Assembly (NCBI GenBank): GCA_031275345.1 | Contig: JAISOW010000009.1 | Location: 1 to 32,868 of the forward strand | DNA: 32,868 nucleotides | Origin: Puniceicoccales bacterium | Lineage (GTDB): Bacteria > Verrucomicrobiota > Verrucomicrobiia > Opitutales > JAIRLM01 | Direction of reading: 5' to 3' | Part shown: positions 8,364 to 17,045 of the stretch, one piece after another | Layout: each line of letters opens with the position of its first letter | How positions within the stretch are numbered: the first letter of the stretch is position 1 | Program-made: the position numbers and the translations under genes | The notes under the pieces: model-generated | The model's database searches: none | What the model was told of the DNA's origin: nothing | Seen by the model: only the letters and a program-made list of their open reading frames with translations

Positions 8364-9406
8364 CAAAAATACAAAAGTTCTTGCAAAGGAATGATTTTTG
8401 TGCTCATCCAAATGCAATGGATTCACAAATATTGAAAACATTTCCGCGGGAGGTTGCACCGTCGGTTTTGGTGTTGGCAGCTATGCTGGAAAAGATGGAT
8501 GGGATAGATCCCAATGAAAGATGGGCCAGGCAAATGGTTGGAGGAAATATCACCACCCTATCCATTTTTCTGAAAACGATCACCTACGACCAACGCACGC
8601 TCTTCCTATCTCTGCGCATAATTTGCACCCCTCCCACGATTCATCTTATATGGAACCAATGGTTTTCGTTAATAGCAACTTTTCATCTAACCATGAGCGA
8701 TGAGCGGCGCTTCATAATTCTCCCCAATTGGCAACGGCCTGTTCATTCTAGGGCCTTTCCCTCCATCGACGACTCCGATTCTTTCTCTCTTAGCACCTTT
8801 GATTCTTCTTCTACCAGCGACGTTGATTCTTCTTCTACCAGCGATTTTGATTTTTCCTTCGACAGCGACGACAATGATTCCCCGGACCGCCTAAACCATG
8901 GTTCTTTTAACAGCGCAAATAATGATTGCTCCAGCGACGACAACTCCCGCAGCTCATCTTGTCCCAATTCCATATCAACGGAAGATTCCGACAATTACGA
9001 CAGTGGCGATGCATCCAGCGATTGTTCAATTGAAAACATCCAGCTTTTCGCCAATTCGGCCTGTCCTGCTCGCTTCTGCGATTTTTTTGAGCAATTTCCG
9101 ACGAATGCTTCGCTATCGTTCACCAATTTGAGCTACGTCAATGCATCGATTGTCCTGGACGCACCTACCTTCGGTAAAATTCAGTACGCGCCTTCAACCA
9201 ATCCTCTTAACAGTTATGTTCCGATCTCGGCCAATGGACGATCATTTGGCGAGCTCAGCGAAGATTTTTGCAATCACCTTGGCGAATGCAACGACGAAGA
9301 AGAAAGCTCTTCCATCCTGGACACTTGGGCATCGGATTCTCCGCTTCCATGGGACTACGAAGATGACGAAGACCCTTCGGACATCCCAGCTGACAACTAC
9401 AATTAG
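8360..9406 (+). CDS. Orphan Asp/Ser-rich protein
   Basis: A 348-codon frame with no recognised family. ATG 8360 overlaps the lspA stop (ATGA), so it may be translated as the last gene of the ileS operon; ATG 8417 is an alternative. Residues 1-120 are mixed, with a hydrophobic stretch at about 80-110. Residues 135-222 are extremely rich in Asp and Ser with some Asn, built partly by an exact tandem duplication in the DNA. The C-terminal third is acidic and has scattered Cys. No signal peptide is evident. The composition resembles secreted or surface low-complexity proteins more than an enzyme. Base composition is more AT-rich than in lspA. The long uninterrupted frame supports expression, but there is no homology evidence. 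Confidence 0.55.
   Translation: MTKIQKFLQRNDFCAHPNAMDSQILKTFPREVAPSVLVLAAMLEKMDGIDPNERWARQMVGGNITTLSIFLKTITYDQRTLFLSLRIICTPPTIHLIWNQWFSLIATFHLTMSDERRFIILPNWQRPVHSRAFPSIDDSDSFSLSTFDSSSTSDVDSSSTSDFDFSFDSDDNDSPDRLNHGSFNSANNDCSSDDNSRSSSCPNSISTEDSDNYDSGDASSDCSIENIQLFANSACPARFCDFFEQFPTNASLSFTNLSYVNASIVLDAPTFGKIQYAPSTNPLNSYVPISANGRSFGELSEDFCNHLGECNDEEESSSILDTWASDSPLPWDYEDDEDPSDIPADNYN
8801..8848 (+). repeat. 24-bp tandem duplication in the Asp/Ser-rich gene
   Basis: Two adjacent 24-bp units (8801-8824 and 8825-8848) are identical over their first 20 bases and differ at two later positions. Each encodes eight residues, DSSSTSD plus V or F, so the repeat keeps frame. It looks like a recent expansion within the low-complexity region. 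Confidence 0.9.
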
Positions 9407-9737
9407 GGCATGGTCACCGAAAATTCATGCCTTTTGCGGTGGGCAGGGGCGCTATTGCTTCCTATCCTTTCGTCGATGGTTCCGCAATGGTGTAAAATGT
9501 TTTGAATGGCAAAAGGGAAAAGCATTCGTAGTCGATGTTCAATGCGAAGCTATCCCGCTTACGTTCGCCGCAAGCGGCATTTTTAGGCATTTGCGTCGAA
9601 ATTTTGGCCGTCGATCTGCGATGCTAAAATTTGCTGACGCATGCTGGGATTCGCGTAAAGTTCTTCTCCGATGAGACGAAGTTCGTCCACACCACGGACA
9701 GGCACGGCTTGCGACGAACCGACGATTTTCTACTCGG
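9407..9737. other. Intergenic region between convergent genes, no gene seen
   Basis: About 330 bases between the end of the Asp/Ser-rich gene and the end of gpsA on the other strand. Open frames here are continuations or shadows with no family resemblance. A short hairpin at 9555-9577 is the only structure noted. It could be a gene remnant, but no domain is recognisable. Confidence 0.4.
9555..9584 (+). terminator. Weak candidate terminator hairpin
   Basis: CCGCTT (9555-9560) pairs with AAGCGG (9572-9577) around an 11-nt loop, followed two bases later by five T. It lies downstream of the ileS-lspA operon. The stem is only 6 bp, so this is a weak call. Confidence 0.25.
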
Positions 9738-10784
9738 TCATTTGTCGGACGATCGGGCAAAATCTGCTTCTCCTTCCCGCATGTCCCGTTGGACGAGGGA
9801 TAGAAAGCTATCGCCCAGTGATTTACCATGGTAGAGAACGGCGTAAATTTCATCCAAGATGGGACAGGGAATGGCACGGCTATGACAAATATTCCAAAAA
9901 CCAGCCGTGGCGCGGTAGCCTTCCACCGTAATTTTTTCCGTTTCCAAAATTTTGGCAGGATCTTCTCCCAGACCAATGCGCTCGCCCAGTGAACGGTTGC
10001 GGCTCCACCGTCCGTTGGCGGTTGCCAAAAAATCTCCCAGCCCGCTGAGGCCAAAAAAAGTTTCTCTCCTCCCGCCAAGAGCGTCGCCAATCCGCGCCAT
10101 TTCCCAAAGCATGCGGGTAAAGAGTGCAGCATGGCCATTGTCCCCAAATCCTTGGGTGGAAGCCATGCCCATTCCGATGGCGTATGGATTTTTAAGGCAT
10201 CCACCCAGCTCCACGCCGCGCACATCATCGGTGCGATAGAGGCGAAATTCCGAGGAATGGATTGCGGATTGCAGCGCTGCCAGGAGGCCATCGCCGTGGC
10301 TAGATGCAAGCACCGCAGCAGCTGGCTGGCCAATGGCAACGTCCCTGGCATGGGTTGGTCCGGACAGCACGGCCACCTTCCATCCGGGCAATTGTTCTTC
10401 CACAGCCGACAGCGGCAGGCGCAATGTTTCTGGAATGAGTCCCTTGCAAAGAGTAACGAGCGTGGGACGATTGTCCGGTGGCAGTTGCAAATCTGCCACG
10501 CGCCGACAAAATTCCACCACACCGACCGATGGACAGGCTAAAAATGCCAAATCCACCGAGGAAAGAATGGCAAACGACCGTTCCACCCACAAATTTTTTG
10601 GAAATGCAATGCCTGGCAAATAGGCGTCGTTGGCTCCCATTCGCTCCATGCGCTCACCATGGGCTCCATCGCGGGGGACGAGAAATGCCGTAAAACCACG
10701 GCGGGCCATGTGGATGGCCATGGCCGTACCCCAGGCGCCTGCCCCCAAAACGGCACATTTTTTCTTCGCAATCTCTGCCGGCAT
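9738..10784 (-). CDS. gpsA: NAD(P)-dependent glycerol-3-phosphate dehydrogenase
   Basis: A 348-residue cytosolic enzyme that reduces dihydroxyacetone phosphate to sn-glycerol 3-phosphate for phospholipid synthesis. The N-terminal Rossmann motif GAGAWGTAMA is at 14-23. The conserved Lys sites are visible in TLCKGL (K114) and GGCLKNPYAIGMG (K198), and SGPTHARDVA at 141-150 matches the family's SGPxxAxEVA. GLSGLGDFLATA and SRNRSLGERIG belong to the C-terminal helical domain, as do EGYRATAGFW and PILDEIYAVLYHGKS. Length is slightly above the usual 330 because of a short polar tail. ATG 10784 fits the normal distance to the Rossmann motif; no strong ribosome site is seen. It stands alone on the minus strand. 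Confidence 0.96.
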   Translation of the reverse strand: MPAEIAKKKCAVLGAGAWGTAMAIHMARRGFTAFLVPRDGAHGERMERMGANDAYLPGIAFPKNLWVERSFAILSSVDLAFLACPSVGVVEFCRRVADLQLPPDNRPTLVTLCKGLIPETLRLPLSAVEEQLPGWKVAVLSGPTHARDVAIGQPAAAVLASSHGDGLLAALQSAIHSSEFRLYRTDDVRGVELGGCLKNPYAIGMGMASTQGFGDNGHAALFTRMLWEMARIGDALGGRRETFFGLSGLGDFLATANGRWSRNRSLGERIGLGEDPAKILETEKITVEGYRATAGFWNICHSRAIPCPILDEIYAVLYHGKSLGDSFLSLVQRDMREGEADFARSSDK

Positions 10785-11060
10785 GGGCCAGACTTTTAGC
10801 GGTGCAATTGCGGCGCTACAAGCATATAGTGGTACGGCCTATCCAACTCCGTGGAGACAGGCCTTTTTGTGCGTCGTCCAATTCTGCCGATTCGTTTTTG
10901 CCCAACACATTCGGCAAGAATGACGTTGGACGGTCATGCCCATCCATCAGCCGCCTGCTGCCATGCGCAATCCTGCTGGCATTGCTGGGCTGTGCCGTAC
11001 GATCAGCCTATCTGGCACACCTGCTCCTTGGGCCGTAGAAAATTTTTACCAGCTTTCTCT

Positions 11061-11075
11061 ACCGCATTTTGCGGT
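11061..11075 (-). terminator. Small hairpin at the tmRNA 3' end
   Basis: ACCGC (11061-11065) and GCGGT (11071-11075) form a 5-bp hairpin with an ATTTT/AAAAT loop, directly at the tmRNA 3' end. No U tract follows in the direction of transcription. It may act in 3' processing or termination. Weak evidence. Confidence 0.25.
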
Positions 11076-11482
11076 GGAGGCGGTGGGAGTCGAACCCACG
11101 TCCTCCGAGCTCTCGAATACCACCCCTACGTGCGTAGTCACCGAATGGATTTAGCCAAAGAATTCTGCGGCGACGCAGCCCTTCCTCCGGCGAGTGCTAT
11201 TTCACGGCGTGGAGTCGCACCAGCTCCCTGCCATGCCCACATTTCTACACCGCGGTGACCCAGTGGGCGTCGACCACCGTGGTGTGCCCCGCCACTGCGG
11301 AGCATTCGAACTTCAGGCTGCCATCCGCACCGCCGCCTTTGGCAGAAGGCGGAACGTAGTCCTGCGATTCTTTTTGTTGTTTTTGCCAGTTATGACAATC
11401 GGATGGATTTTTAGCGGAGCCAACCACCCATCTCCGGCACGCGACGATATTCTGCTTCTCGGAGTCGAATCCAAACGCCCCC
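11075..11482 (-). ncRNA. ssrA: Transfer-messenger RNA
   Basis: A tmRNA of about 408 nt on the minus strand. The 5' end is GGGGGCG followed by TTTGGATTCGACT; the 3' end has GTGGGTTCGACTCCCAC as T arm and CGCCTCC, which pairs with the 5' end through 7 bp including the classic G-U third pair. The discriminator A at 11075 is followed by CC and then G, so the CCA tail is not fully encoded. The most credible tag frame runs from GGC at 11387 to TGA at 11313: 24 residues beginning GKNNKKNRRTTF and ending VRMAA, in line with tags that end in AA. It rescues ribosomes stalled on broken mRNAs with SmpB. It is divergent from the CinA gene. Confidence 0.93.
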
Positions 11483-11571
11483 AAATGTTCACGTCCTTTC
11501 CAAGCCAAGCCTGCAAAATTTCGCTTTGACATGGCCATTGGAGCAATTTACAGCTGCTTGTCAAGGGAAAA

Positions 11572-12177
11572 GTGGACCAGAACAGCATCCATTCTATCGA
11601 CGGCTCGCCCGATGATTCCCGCTACGTCTTTCAAAACGACGATGGCAACATCTACTCCCTCATTGCCATGGCCGTTGCCATCCTGCGCCGCCGCCGGCAG
11701 ACAATTGCCTTTGCCGAGTCTGTCACGGGAGGCATGCTGGCCGATCTTTGGGTAAACGAACCGGATGTGTCTGAGGTGTTTCTCGGCGGGATAGTAGCCT
11801 ACGGCGAACAGGCCAAGGAAGTTTTTCTAGAAATTCCTTCGGTTTTTTTGCAAAATTTTGGTGCGGTGAGCCGCGAGGTGGCGCTGGCCATGGCCGATGG
11901 GGTCCGTCAACGCCTGGATGTCAACTTTTCCATCGCCCTGACCGGACTTGCCGGCCCGCGAGGTGGCTCGCCATCCCTGCCCATAGGAACGGTCTGGATT
12001 GCCATCTGTACCCCTTCGCGAAAAGTTTTGCAAAAAGTTTTCCTCTCCGACAATGCGCGGCAGCGTAACCTGATTCGGGAAAAAGCCTGCTACGCCGCCT
12101 GCAAAATTTTTATCCAAGTTCTGTTCGAGGAAGAAATGCCGGCCCATCCGGCCATTCCCAGCCATGGCCTTGCCTAG
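11572..12177 (+). CDS. CinA C-terminal-type nicotinamide mononucleotide deamidase
   Basis: A 201-residue stand-alone CinA C-terminal domain (PncC type), which deamidates NMN to NaMN in pyridine nucleotide salvage. Motifs: AFAESVTGGMLAD (47-58) with the family's conserved Ser and Thr-Gly-Gly, FLGGIVAYGEQAK (70-82), AVSREVALAMADGVR (98-112) and ALTGLAGPRGGSPSLPIGTVWIA (122-144). The CinA N-terminal MoaB-like domain is absent, as in short PncC proteins. GTG 11572 has AGGGA about 5 nt upstream; it adds about 25 residues before the domain, so a later start is possible. It is divergent from tmRNA, 89 bp apart. Confidence 0.9.
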   Translation: MDQNSIHSIDGSPDDSRYVFQNDDGNIYSLIAMAVAILRRRRQTIAFAESVTGGMLADLWVNEPDVSEVFLGGIVAYGEQAKEVFLEIPSVFLQNFGAVSREVALAMADGVRQRLDVNFSIALTGLAGPRGGSPSLPIGTVWIAICTPSRKVLQKVFLSDNARQRNLIREKACYAACKIFIQVLFEEEMPAHPAIPSHGLA

Positions 12178-12328
12178 TTTAGAACTCATGCAGGCGGGGC
12201 AAAGGGATGAGAAAATGCGACCACATCGATCGTAGCGCATGGCAATGCACCACCGATCCTTTGATTTCGAAACCCAGCATCTGGCCGGCCAAGAGCGTTA
12301 TTCGCCAAAAAGTTTTTTCGAAAAGCCG

Positions 12329-13369
12329 TTAGGCATCGTCACAGCCAACTTTGCCATTTTGCGAAACTTTTTGCAAAAAAGCATCCATAAATTTCCCATC
12401 TATCTCCATTCCTTCGCCTTCAAAATCGTACCAGTCAAGTCCATTTTCCTTGCAATATTTTTTCCCATCGTCAGAGGATTTATACCACTTGCAAAAGCGA
12501 ACAAGATCCAATCCATCGCGCTGAATGTCCGGTGGCGGAACGGCAGGTCCTGATTCATCTGCCATGTCCACACTTTCATCTCCATGGAGATGCAGAAGAT
12601 AGGTCTCCAGATCCTCCCCTTCTAGACTTTTGTGAAACCTAGCAAACAAATGTGCATAATTGCGACAAACGCCCCGCTCTATGAACGCCAGCGTAGCACC
12701 GTGCCTCTGAATTAGGTCGGAATCGGAAAGATTTGCATCCATCAGTGCGGGGATGATGGCGGCGCATCTGTTTATCAAATCCATCGTTTTGCAACACTGC
12801 AGTTCAAAGAAGAGTTGTGCGGCAATGGCACTGCGGGGACCAGCGTCCATTTCAACAAATTTCACATCTCGCAAAAGCAATTCGTAGCAAAATCTGCCAT
12901 ACCACAATCCAAAAATAGGCATACATCGATAGACAGGCAACCGGGCTACGTAAAAAATGAAAAAAACTAGGCAGTGAAACGTCAGGGCAATGGGCCAAGT
13001 GCCCACGACAATCATCAAACGAAATAATAATAAAAGACTCGTAACAAATGCGATGTTGAATGCGTTGAAAACGCAGACATGGATGATTTTTCTTGAAACA
13101 TTGAATAGGCTAAGTACTTGTGTTACAATTGTTTCAATAATCAATGGTGGCATTAGCATAACGCGGAAACCGATGTAGCGCATGGCTTGCCACGGGCTCA
13201 GCACGCGGAAAATGTGGCAGATGTCATCAAAGCACAAAATGTTTAGCAATACCTTTGTCGGCCTGGTCGTTGCACTAAGGTTTTGCGCAACAAAGTCCCA
13301 TTTTCCCACAATAAGCGCAGCATGCTGCTGAATATTGAAGAAACTCTGGGCCTCTGCCAATCCAAGCAT
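12329..13369 (-). CDS. Orphan protein with membrane segments
   Basis: A 346-residue frame from ATG 13369; it could be read 47 codons further upstream to 13510, but that would overlap the start of the divergent oxidoreductase gene. I recognise no family. Hydrophobic stretches at about 67-89, 96-118 and 122-141 (numbered from ATG 13369) suggest two or three membrane spans in the middle, flanked by a soluble N-terminal part and a charged, Cys-containing C-terminal part of about 180 residues rich in acidic residues near its end. The gene is visibly more AT-rich than its neighbours, especially around 12900-13100. It might be a surface or host-interaction protein, but this is only suggested by composition. 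Confidence 0.6.
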   Translation of the reverse strand: MLGLAEAQSFFNIQQHAALIVGKWDFVAQNLSATTRPTKVLLNILCFDDICHIFRVLSPWQAMRYIGFRVMLMPPLIIETIVTQVLSLFNVSRKIIHVCVFNAFNIAFVTSLLLLFRLMIVVGTWPIALTFHCLVFFIFYVARLPVYRCMPIFGLWYGRFCYELLLRDVKFVEMDAGPRSAIAAQLFFELQCCKTMDLINRCAAIIPALMDANLSDSDLIQRHGATLAFIERGVCRNYAHLFARFHKSLEGEDLETYLLHLHGDESVDMADESGPAVPPPDIQRDGLDLVRFCKWYKSSDDGKKYCKENGLDWYDFEGEGMEIDGKFMDAFLQKVSQNGKVGCDDA

Positions 13370-13508
13370 AACCGTTGTTAGTGGATGTCCTCGAAAAGTC
13401 AAAGGAAAAGCACCGACCGTTGGCGCATGGAGAATTTTTTGAAATTTATCTCCTGTGCTACACTTCCTTTGCGTTGACGGACGATGTCGCTCCGCTAGAC
13501 AAGATTCC

Positions 13509-16500
13509 ATGGCCGATGACGGAGAATTTTGCGTGGGCGATGGAAATGGGGCGGCGGCATCGGTGGCCTACCGCATGAGTGAGCTGGCGGCCATCTATCC
13601 CATTACGCCATCGTCGCCAATGGCCGAACTGTACGATGGCTGGTCGGTGGCTGGTAGGGAAAATATTTGGGGAACGGTTCCGGAGGTGGTGGCAATGCAG
13701 TCGGAAGCCGGCGTGGCCGGAGCAATCCACGGAGCTCTCCACTGCGGATCAATCGTTACCACATTCACGGCATCCCAGGGCCTGCTCCTCATGGTTCCAG
13801 TTCTCTATAAAATTGCGGGAGAATTGCTTCCATTTTGTTTGCACGTAACATCCCGCGCCATCGCAACCCACGCACTGTCCATTTTTGGGGACCATTCCGA
13901 TGTCATGGCCTGCCGAGGGACGGGCTGCGCCATGCTCGCATCCGCATCGGTTCAAGAAGCCCATGATATGGCCGCCATTGCCACCGCCGCCACATTTGAA
14001 ACCCGTTTGCCATTTCTCCACTTTTTTGACGGCTTTCGCACGTCCCACGAAATCAACGGCTACCATTCTCTGGACGATGGACAGCTACGGCAGCTGCTGG
14101 ATCCGCTGGCGGTTGAGGCATTTCGCCTGCGGGCCATGGATCCGGACCATCCCACGATTCGAGGAACGGCGCAGAATTCGGACGTATTTTTCCAGGGACG
14201 GGAGCGAATTAATCCGTTCCATGCCGCAGCCCCTTCCATTGTCGGCGCCGTAATGGAGCGATTTTTGAAAATTTCCGGCCGTGCCTATGCTCCCTTCGAC
14301 TATTTTGGAGATGCTGCGGCCGATGCCGTATTTGTCTGCATGGGATCTGCCTGTGAAACGATCGAAGAAACCATTCGCTCCGCAGACGGTGGACGGCTTG
14401 GTCTGGTAAAGGTACGGCTGTACCGGCCGTTTTCCCCAAAACACCTGGTCAAAATCCTGCCGACCACGGTGCGCCATCTCATCGTACTGGATCGGACAAA
14501 GGAGCCCGGCTCAGTCGGTGAACCGCTCTACCTGGACGTGGCCACTGCCGTGGAGGAGGCGCGCAATCTTGGACTTGTAGCCCCAGACTTTCATCCAACC
14601 GTTCTGGGGGGCCGCTACGGCCTTGGATCCAAGGAATTTTCGCCTCCCATGGTGCGGGGTATCGTGGACGCGCTGCGCCAGGGGAGTCTGCAGCAACATT
14701 TTACGGTCGGCATCGACGATGACCTGACCCGGCTGTCCGTCCCCTACGACGGCAATTTTTGCCTGCCTCAGGTGGCGGAACAGTTTGAAGCAATTTTCTA
14801 CGGCCTTGGGTCGGATGGCACCGTTGGCGCAAATAAGAACAGCATCAAAATTATTGGCGAAGAAGCCGGCCTATTTGCCCAGGCCTACTTCGTCTACGAT
14901 TCAAAAAAATCTGGCAGCACGACCATTTCTCACCTGCGCTTCGGTCCCAGGCCGATCCGCGCCCCCTATCTCATTCAGCGGGCCAGGTTCATCGGTTGCC
15001 ACCAATTTTCATTTTTGACAAAAAGTGATCTGATTGCGGCGGCGGAGCCGGGTGCCGTACTTCTCGTCAACGCACCGTTTGAACCCCATGCCGTGCAGGA
15101 CAATCTGCCAAAAGCCGTGCAAGAGGCAATTTTTTCCAAAAATTTGCAACTATTTGCCATCGATGCCTACCGGGTGGCCAGGGAGTGCGGCATGGATCGG
15201 CACATCAATACCATCATGCAGACCTGTTTTTTTGCAATTTCCGGCGTCCTTCCCCGGGATCGGGCCATTGCGGCAATCAAACGGGCCATCGAAAAAACCT
15301 ACGGTGGAAAGGGCCGGACTACGGTGGAAAAAAATTTCGCCTGCGTGGACGCTGCCATCGCCCAGCTATTTGCGGTGCAATTGGACCCGCGGCGTGTGCC
15401 GGCCGATGGCGTGGCCGAAGATTGCGAAGATCTCGATCTGCCGCCATTCGTTGCCAGGGTCACCGTGCCCTTGCTGCGCGGCCGTGGCGAATCGTTGCCG
15501 GTCAGCGCATTTCCAGCCGACGGGACCTGGCCAACCGCCACATCGTGCCATGAACGGCGCGGCATTGCCCGGGAAATTCCCATCTGGAATCCAACCCATT
15601 GCATCCAGTGCGCAAAATGTGCCCTAATCTGTCCCCACGCCGCCATCAGAGTCAAGCATTATCCAGAATCGTCGCTGGCCGATGCGCCAAACGGTTTTCT
15701 TTCCGCAAAATTCAAATCCAATGCAAACCCTGGCCACCGCTACACCGTCCAGGTCGCCCCAGACGACTGCACCGGCTGCGGTCTTTGCGGCGAAATTTGT
15801 CCCATGAAGGCTGCGGCAATTCCACCGCTCACATTCCAGGACGCCATGGCGGTGCGGGCCGGAGAGCGAAAAAACTTTTCCTTTTTTCAAAGCCTGCCCC
15901 AGCCTCCACCCTGCGCCGGACCCTGCGATGGAAAAACTTCCCAATTTCGTCGGCCACTTTTTGAATTTTCCGGAGCCTGTGCCGGCTGCGGCGAGACGGC
16001 CTACATCAAACTTTTGACCCAACTTTTTGGGGATCATCTCATCATAGCCAATGCAACCGGCTGCTCTTCCATCTACGGCGGCAACCTGCCCACCACGCCC
16101 TACTGTGTGGATGCGGATGGTCGCGGTCCGGCCTGGGCCAATTCGCTGTTTGAGGACAACGCGGAGTTCGGCCTCGGCATGGTGCTGGCCCTGCGGCGCA
16201 GGCGGGAACGGGCAGAGGAATTGCTGCAGCGTCTGGCCGCTGCCGTTGGCGGAGAATTGCCCAGGGAAATTTTATCGGCCGACCAATCTTCGCCGCTTGG
16301 CATTGCCCTGCAGCGGAAACGGGTGGCAGAATTGAAAAAATTGCTGGTTCTGCGCGGTGGCGATGAATTGCAGGAACTGCGTACGGTTGCCGATGATTTG
16401 GTGCACCGCACCGTCTGGACAATTGGCGGCGATGGCTGGGCCTACGACATCGGCTTCGGAGGGCTGGACCACGTCCTGGCAGGGAATGAAAAAATGCGCA

Positions 16501-17045
16501 TCCTCGTGCTGGACACCGAGGTCTATTCCAACACGGGAGGACAGCAGTCCAAGGCAACCCCGCTGGGGGCCGTGGCAAAATTTGCGGCGGCTGGCAAGGG
16601 CACGGCAAAAAAAGATTTGGGCCGTATGGTCATGGCCTACGGCCATGTCTACGTTGCACAGGTGGCGCTGGGAGCACGGGATGGGCAGACCGTTGCGGCC
16701 TTGCAGGAAGCAGAATCCTTTCCCGGACCGGCCATCGTCATCGCCTACTGCCCCTGCATCGCCCACGGCTATGACCTGCGGCAGCAGTTGCAGCACCAAA
16801 AAGCGGCCGTCGCCACTGGCCACTGGCCACTCTACCGCTACGATCCGCGGAGGGAAAGTGCGCCGCTCCAGCTGGATTCGCGGCCACCAATGGCAAATTT
16901 GGAAACATTTTTTGCCACGGAAAGTCGCTTCAGCTGGCTGGCAGAATTTAGTCCTGAACGGGCACGGACATTGGGCGAGGCGGCGCAGCGGGCCGTTGCC
17001 AGGCGGATGGATGCGCTAGGATCCGGGCCAGAAAGAAATCAATGA
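13509..17045 (+). CDS. nifJ: Pyruvate:ferredoxin (flavodoxin) oxidoreductase
   Basis: A 1178-residue single-chain PFOR that splits pyruvate with CoA into acetyl-CoA, CO2 and reduced ferredoxin or flavodoxin. Domain I starts with DGNGAAASVAYRMSELAAIYP and PITPSSPMAE (11-40). The two ferredoxin clusters are visible as CIQCAKCALICP near 700 and CTGCGLCGEICP near 755; the proximal cluster begins with CAGCGET near 822. The thiamine diphosphate-binding region has GGDGWAYDIGFGGLDH near 973 and TEVYSNTGGQQSKATP near 1003. ATG 13509 gives the normal N-terminus; a longer frame from 13455 adds residues the family lacks. It implies ferredoxin-linked, oxygen-sensitive pyruvate metabolism. The next gene overlaps its stop. 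Confidence 0.97.
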   Translation: MADDGEFCVGDGNGAAASVAYRMSELAAIYPITPSSPMAELYDGWSVAGRENIWGTVPEVVAMQSEAGVAGAIHGALHCGSIVTTFTASQGLLLMVPVLYKIAGELLPFCLHVTSRAIATHALSIFGDHSDVMACRGTGCAMLASASVQEAHDMAAIATAATFETRLPFLHFFDGFRTSHEINGYHSLDDGQLRQLLDPLAVEAFRLRAMDPDHPTIRGTAQNSDVFFQGRERINPFHAAAPSIVGAVMERFLKISGRAYAPFDYFGDAAADAVFVCMGSACETIEETIRSADGGRLGLVKVRLYRPFSPKHLVKILPTTVRHLIVLDRTKEPGSVGEPLYLDVATAVEEARNLGLVAPDFHPTVLGGRYGLGSKEFSPPMVRGIVDALRQGSLQQHFTVGIDDDLTRLSVPYDGNFCLPQVAEQFEAIFYGLGSDGTVGANKNSIKIIGEEAGLFAQAYFVYDSKKSGSTTISHLRFGPRPIRAPYLIQRARFIGCHQFSFLTKSDLIAAAEPGAVLLVNAPFEPHAVQDNLPKAVQEAIFSKNLQLFAIDAYRVARECGMDRHINTIMQTCFFAISGVLPRDRAIAAIKRAIEKTYGGKGRTTVEKNFACVDAAIAQLFAVQLDPRRVPADGVAEDCEDLDLPPFVARVTVPLLRGRGESLPVSAFPADGTWPTATSCHERRGIAREIPIWNPTHCIQCAKCALICPHAAIRVKHYPESSLADAPNGFLSAKFKSNANPGHRYTVQVAPDDCTGCGLCGEICPMKAAAIPPLTFQDAMAVRAGERKNFSFFQSLPQPPPCAGPCDGKTSQFRRPLFEFSGACAGCGETAYIKLLTQLFGDHLIIANATGCSSIYGGNLPTTPYCVDADGRGPAWANSLFEDNAEFGLGMVLALRRRRERAEELLQRLAAAVGGELPREILSADQSSPLGIALQRKRVAELKKLLVLRGGDELQELRTVADDLVHRTVWTIGGDGWAYDIGFGGLDHVLAGNEKMRILVLDTEVYSNTGGQQSKATPLGAVAKFAAAGKGTAKKDLGRMVMAYGHVYVAQVALGARDGQTVAALQEAESFPGPAIVIAYCPCIAHGYDLRQQLQHQKAAVATGHWPLYRYDPRRESAPLQLDSRPPMANLETFFATESRFSWLAEFSPERARTLGEAAQRAVARRMDALGSGPERNQ

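Noticed and set aside
8743..8994. Minus-strand Glu/Ser-rich frame of 83 codons
   Set aside because: It is the complement of the Asp/Ser codons of the plus-strand orphan and has no ribosome site.
9539..10522. Minus-strand frame of 327 codons overlapping gpsA in another frame
   Set aside because: gpsA has every family motif in its own frame; this frame is a shadow with an unnatural Trp/Cys-rich composition.
12178..12328. Possible terminator or small gene between the CinA gene and the membrane orphan
   Set aside because: Only short palindromes (such as TGGCCGGCCA) and A/T runs are present; nothing forms a convincing hairpin with U tract or a gene.
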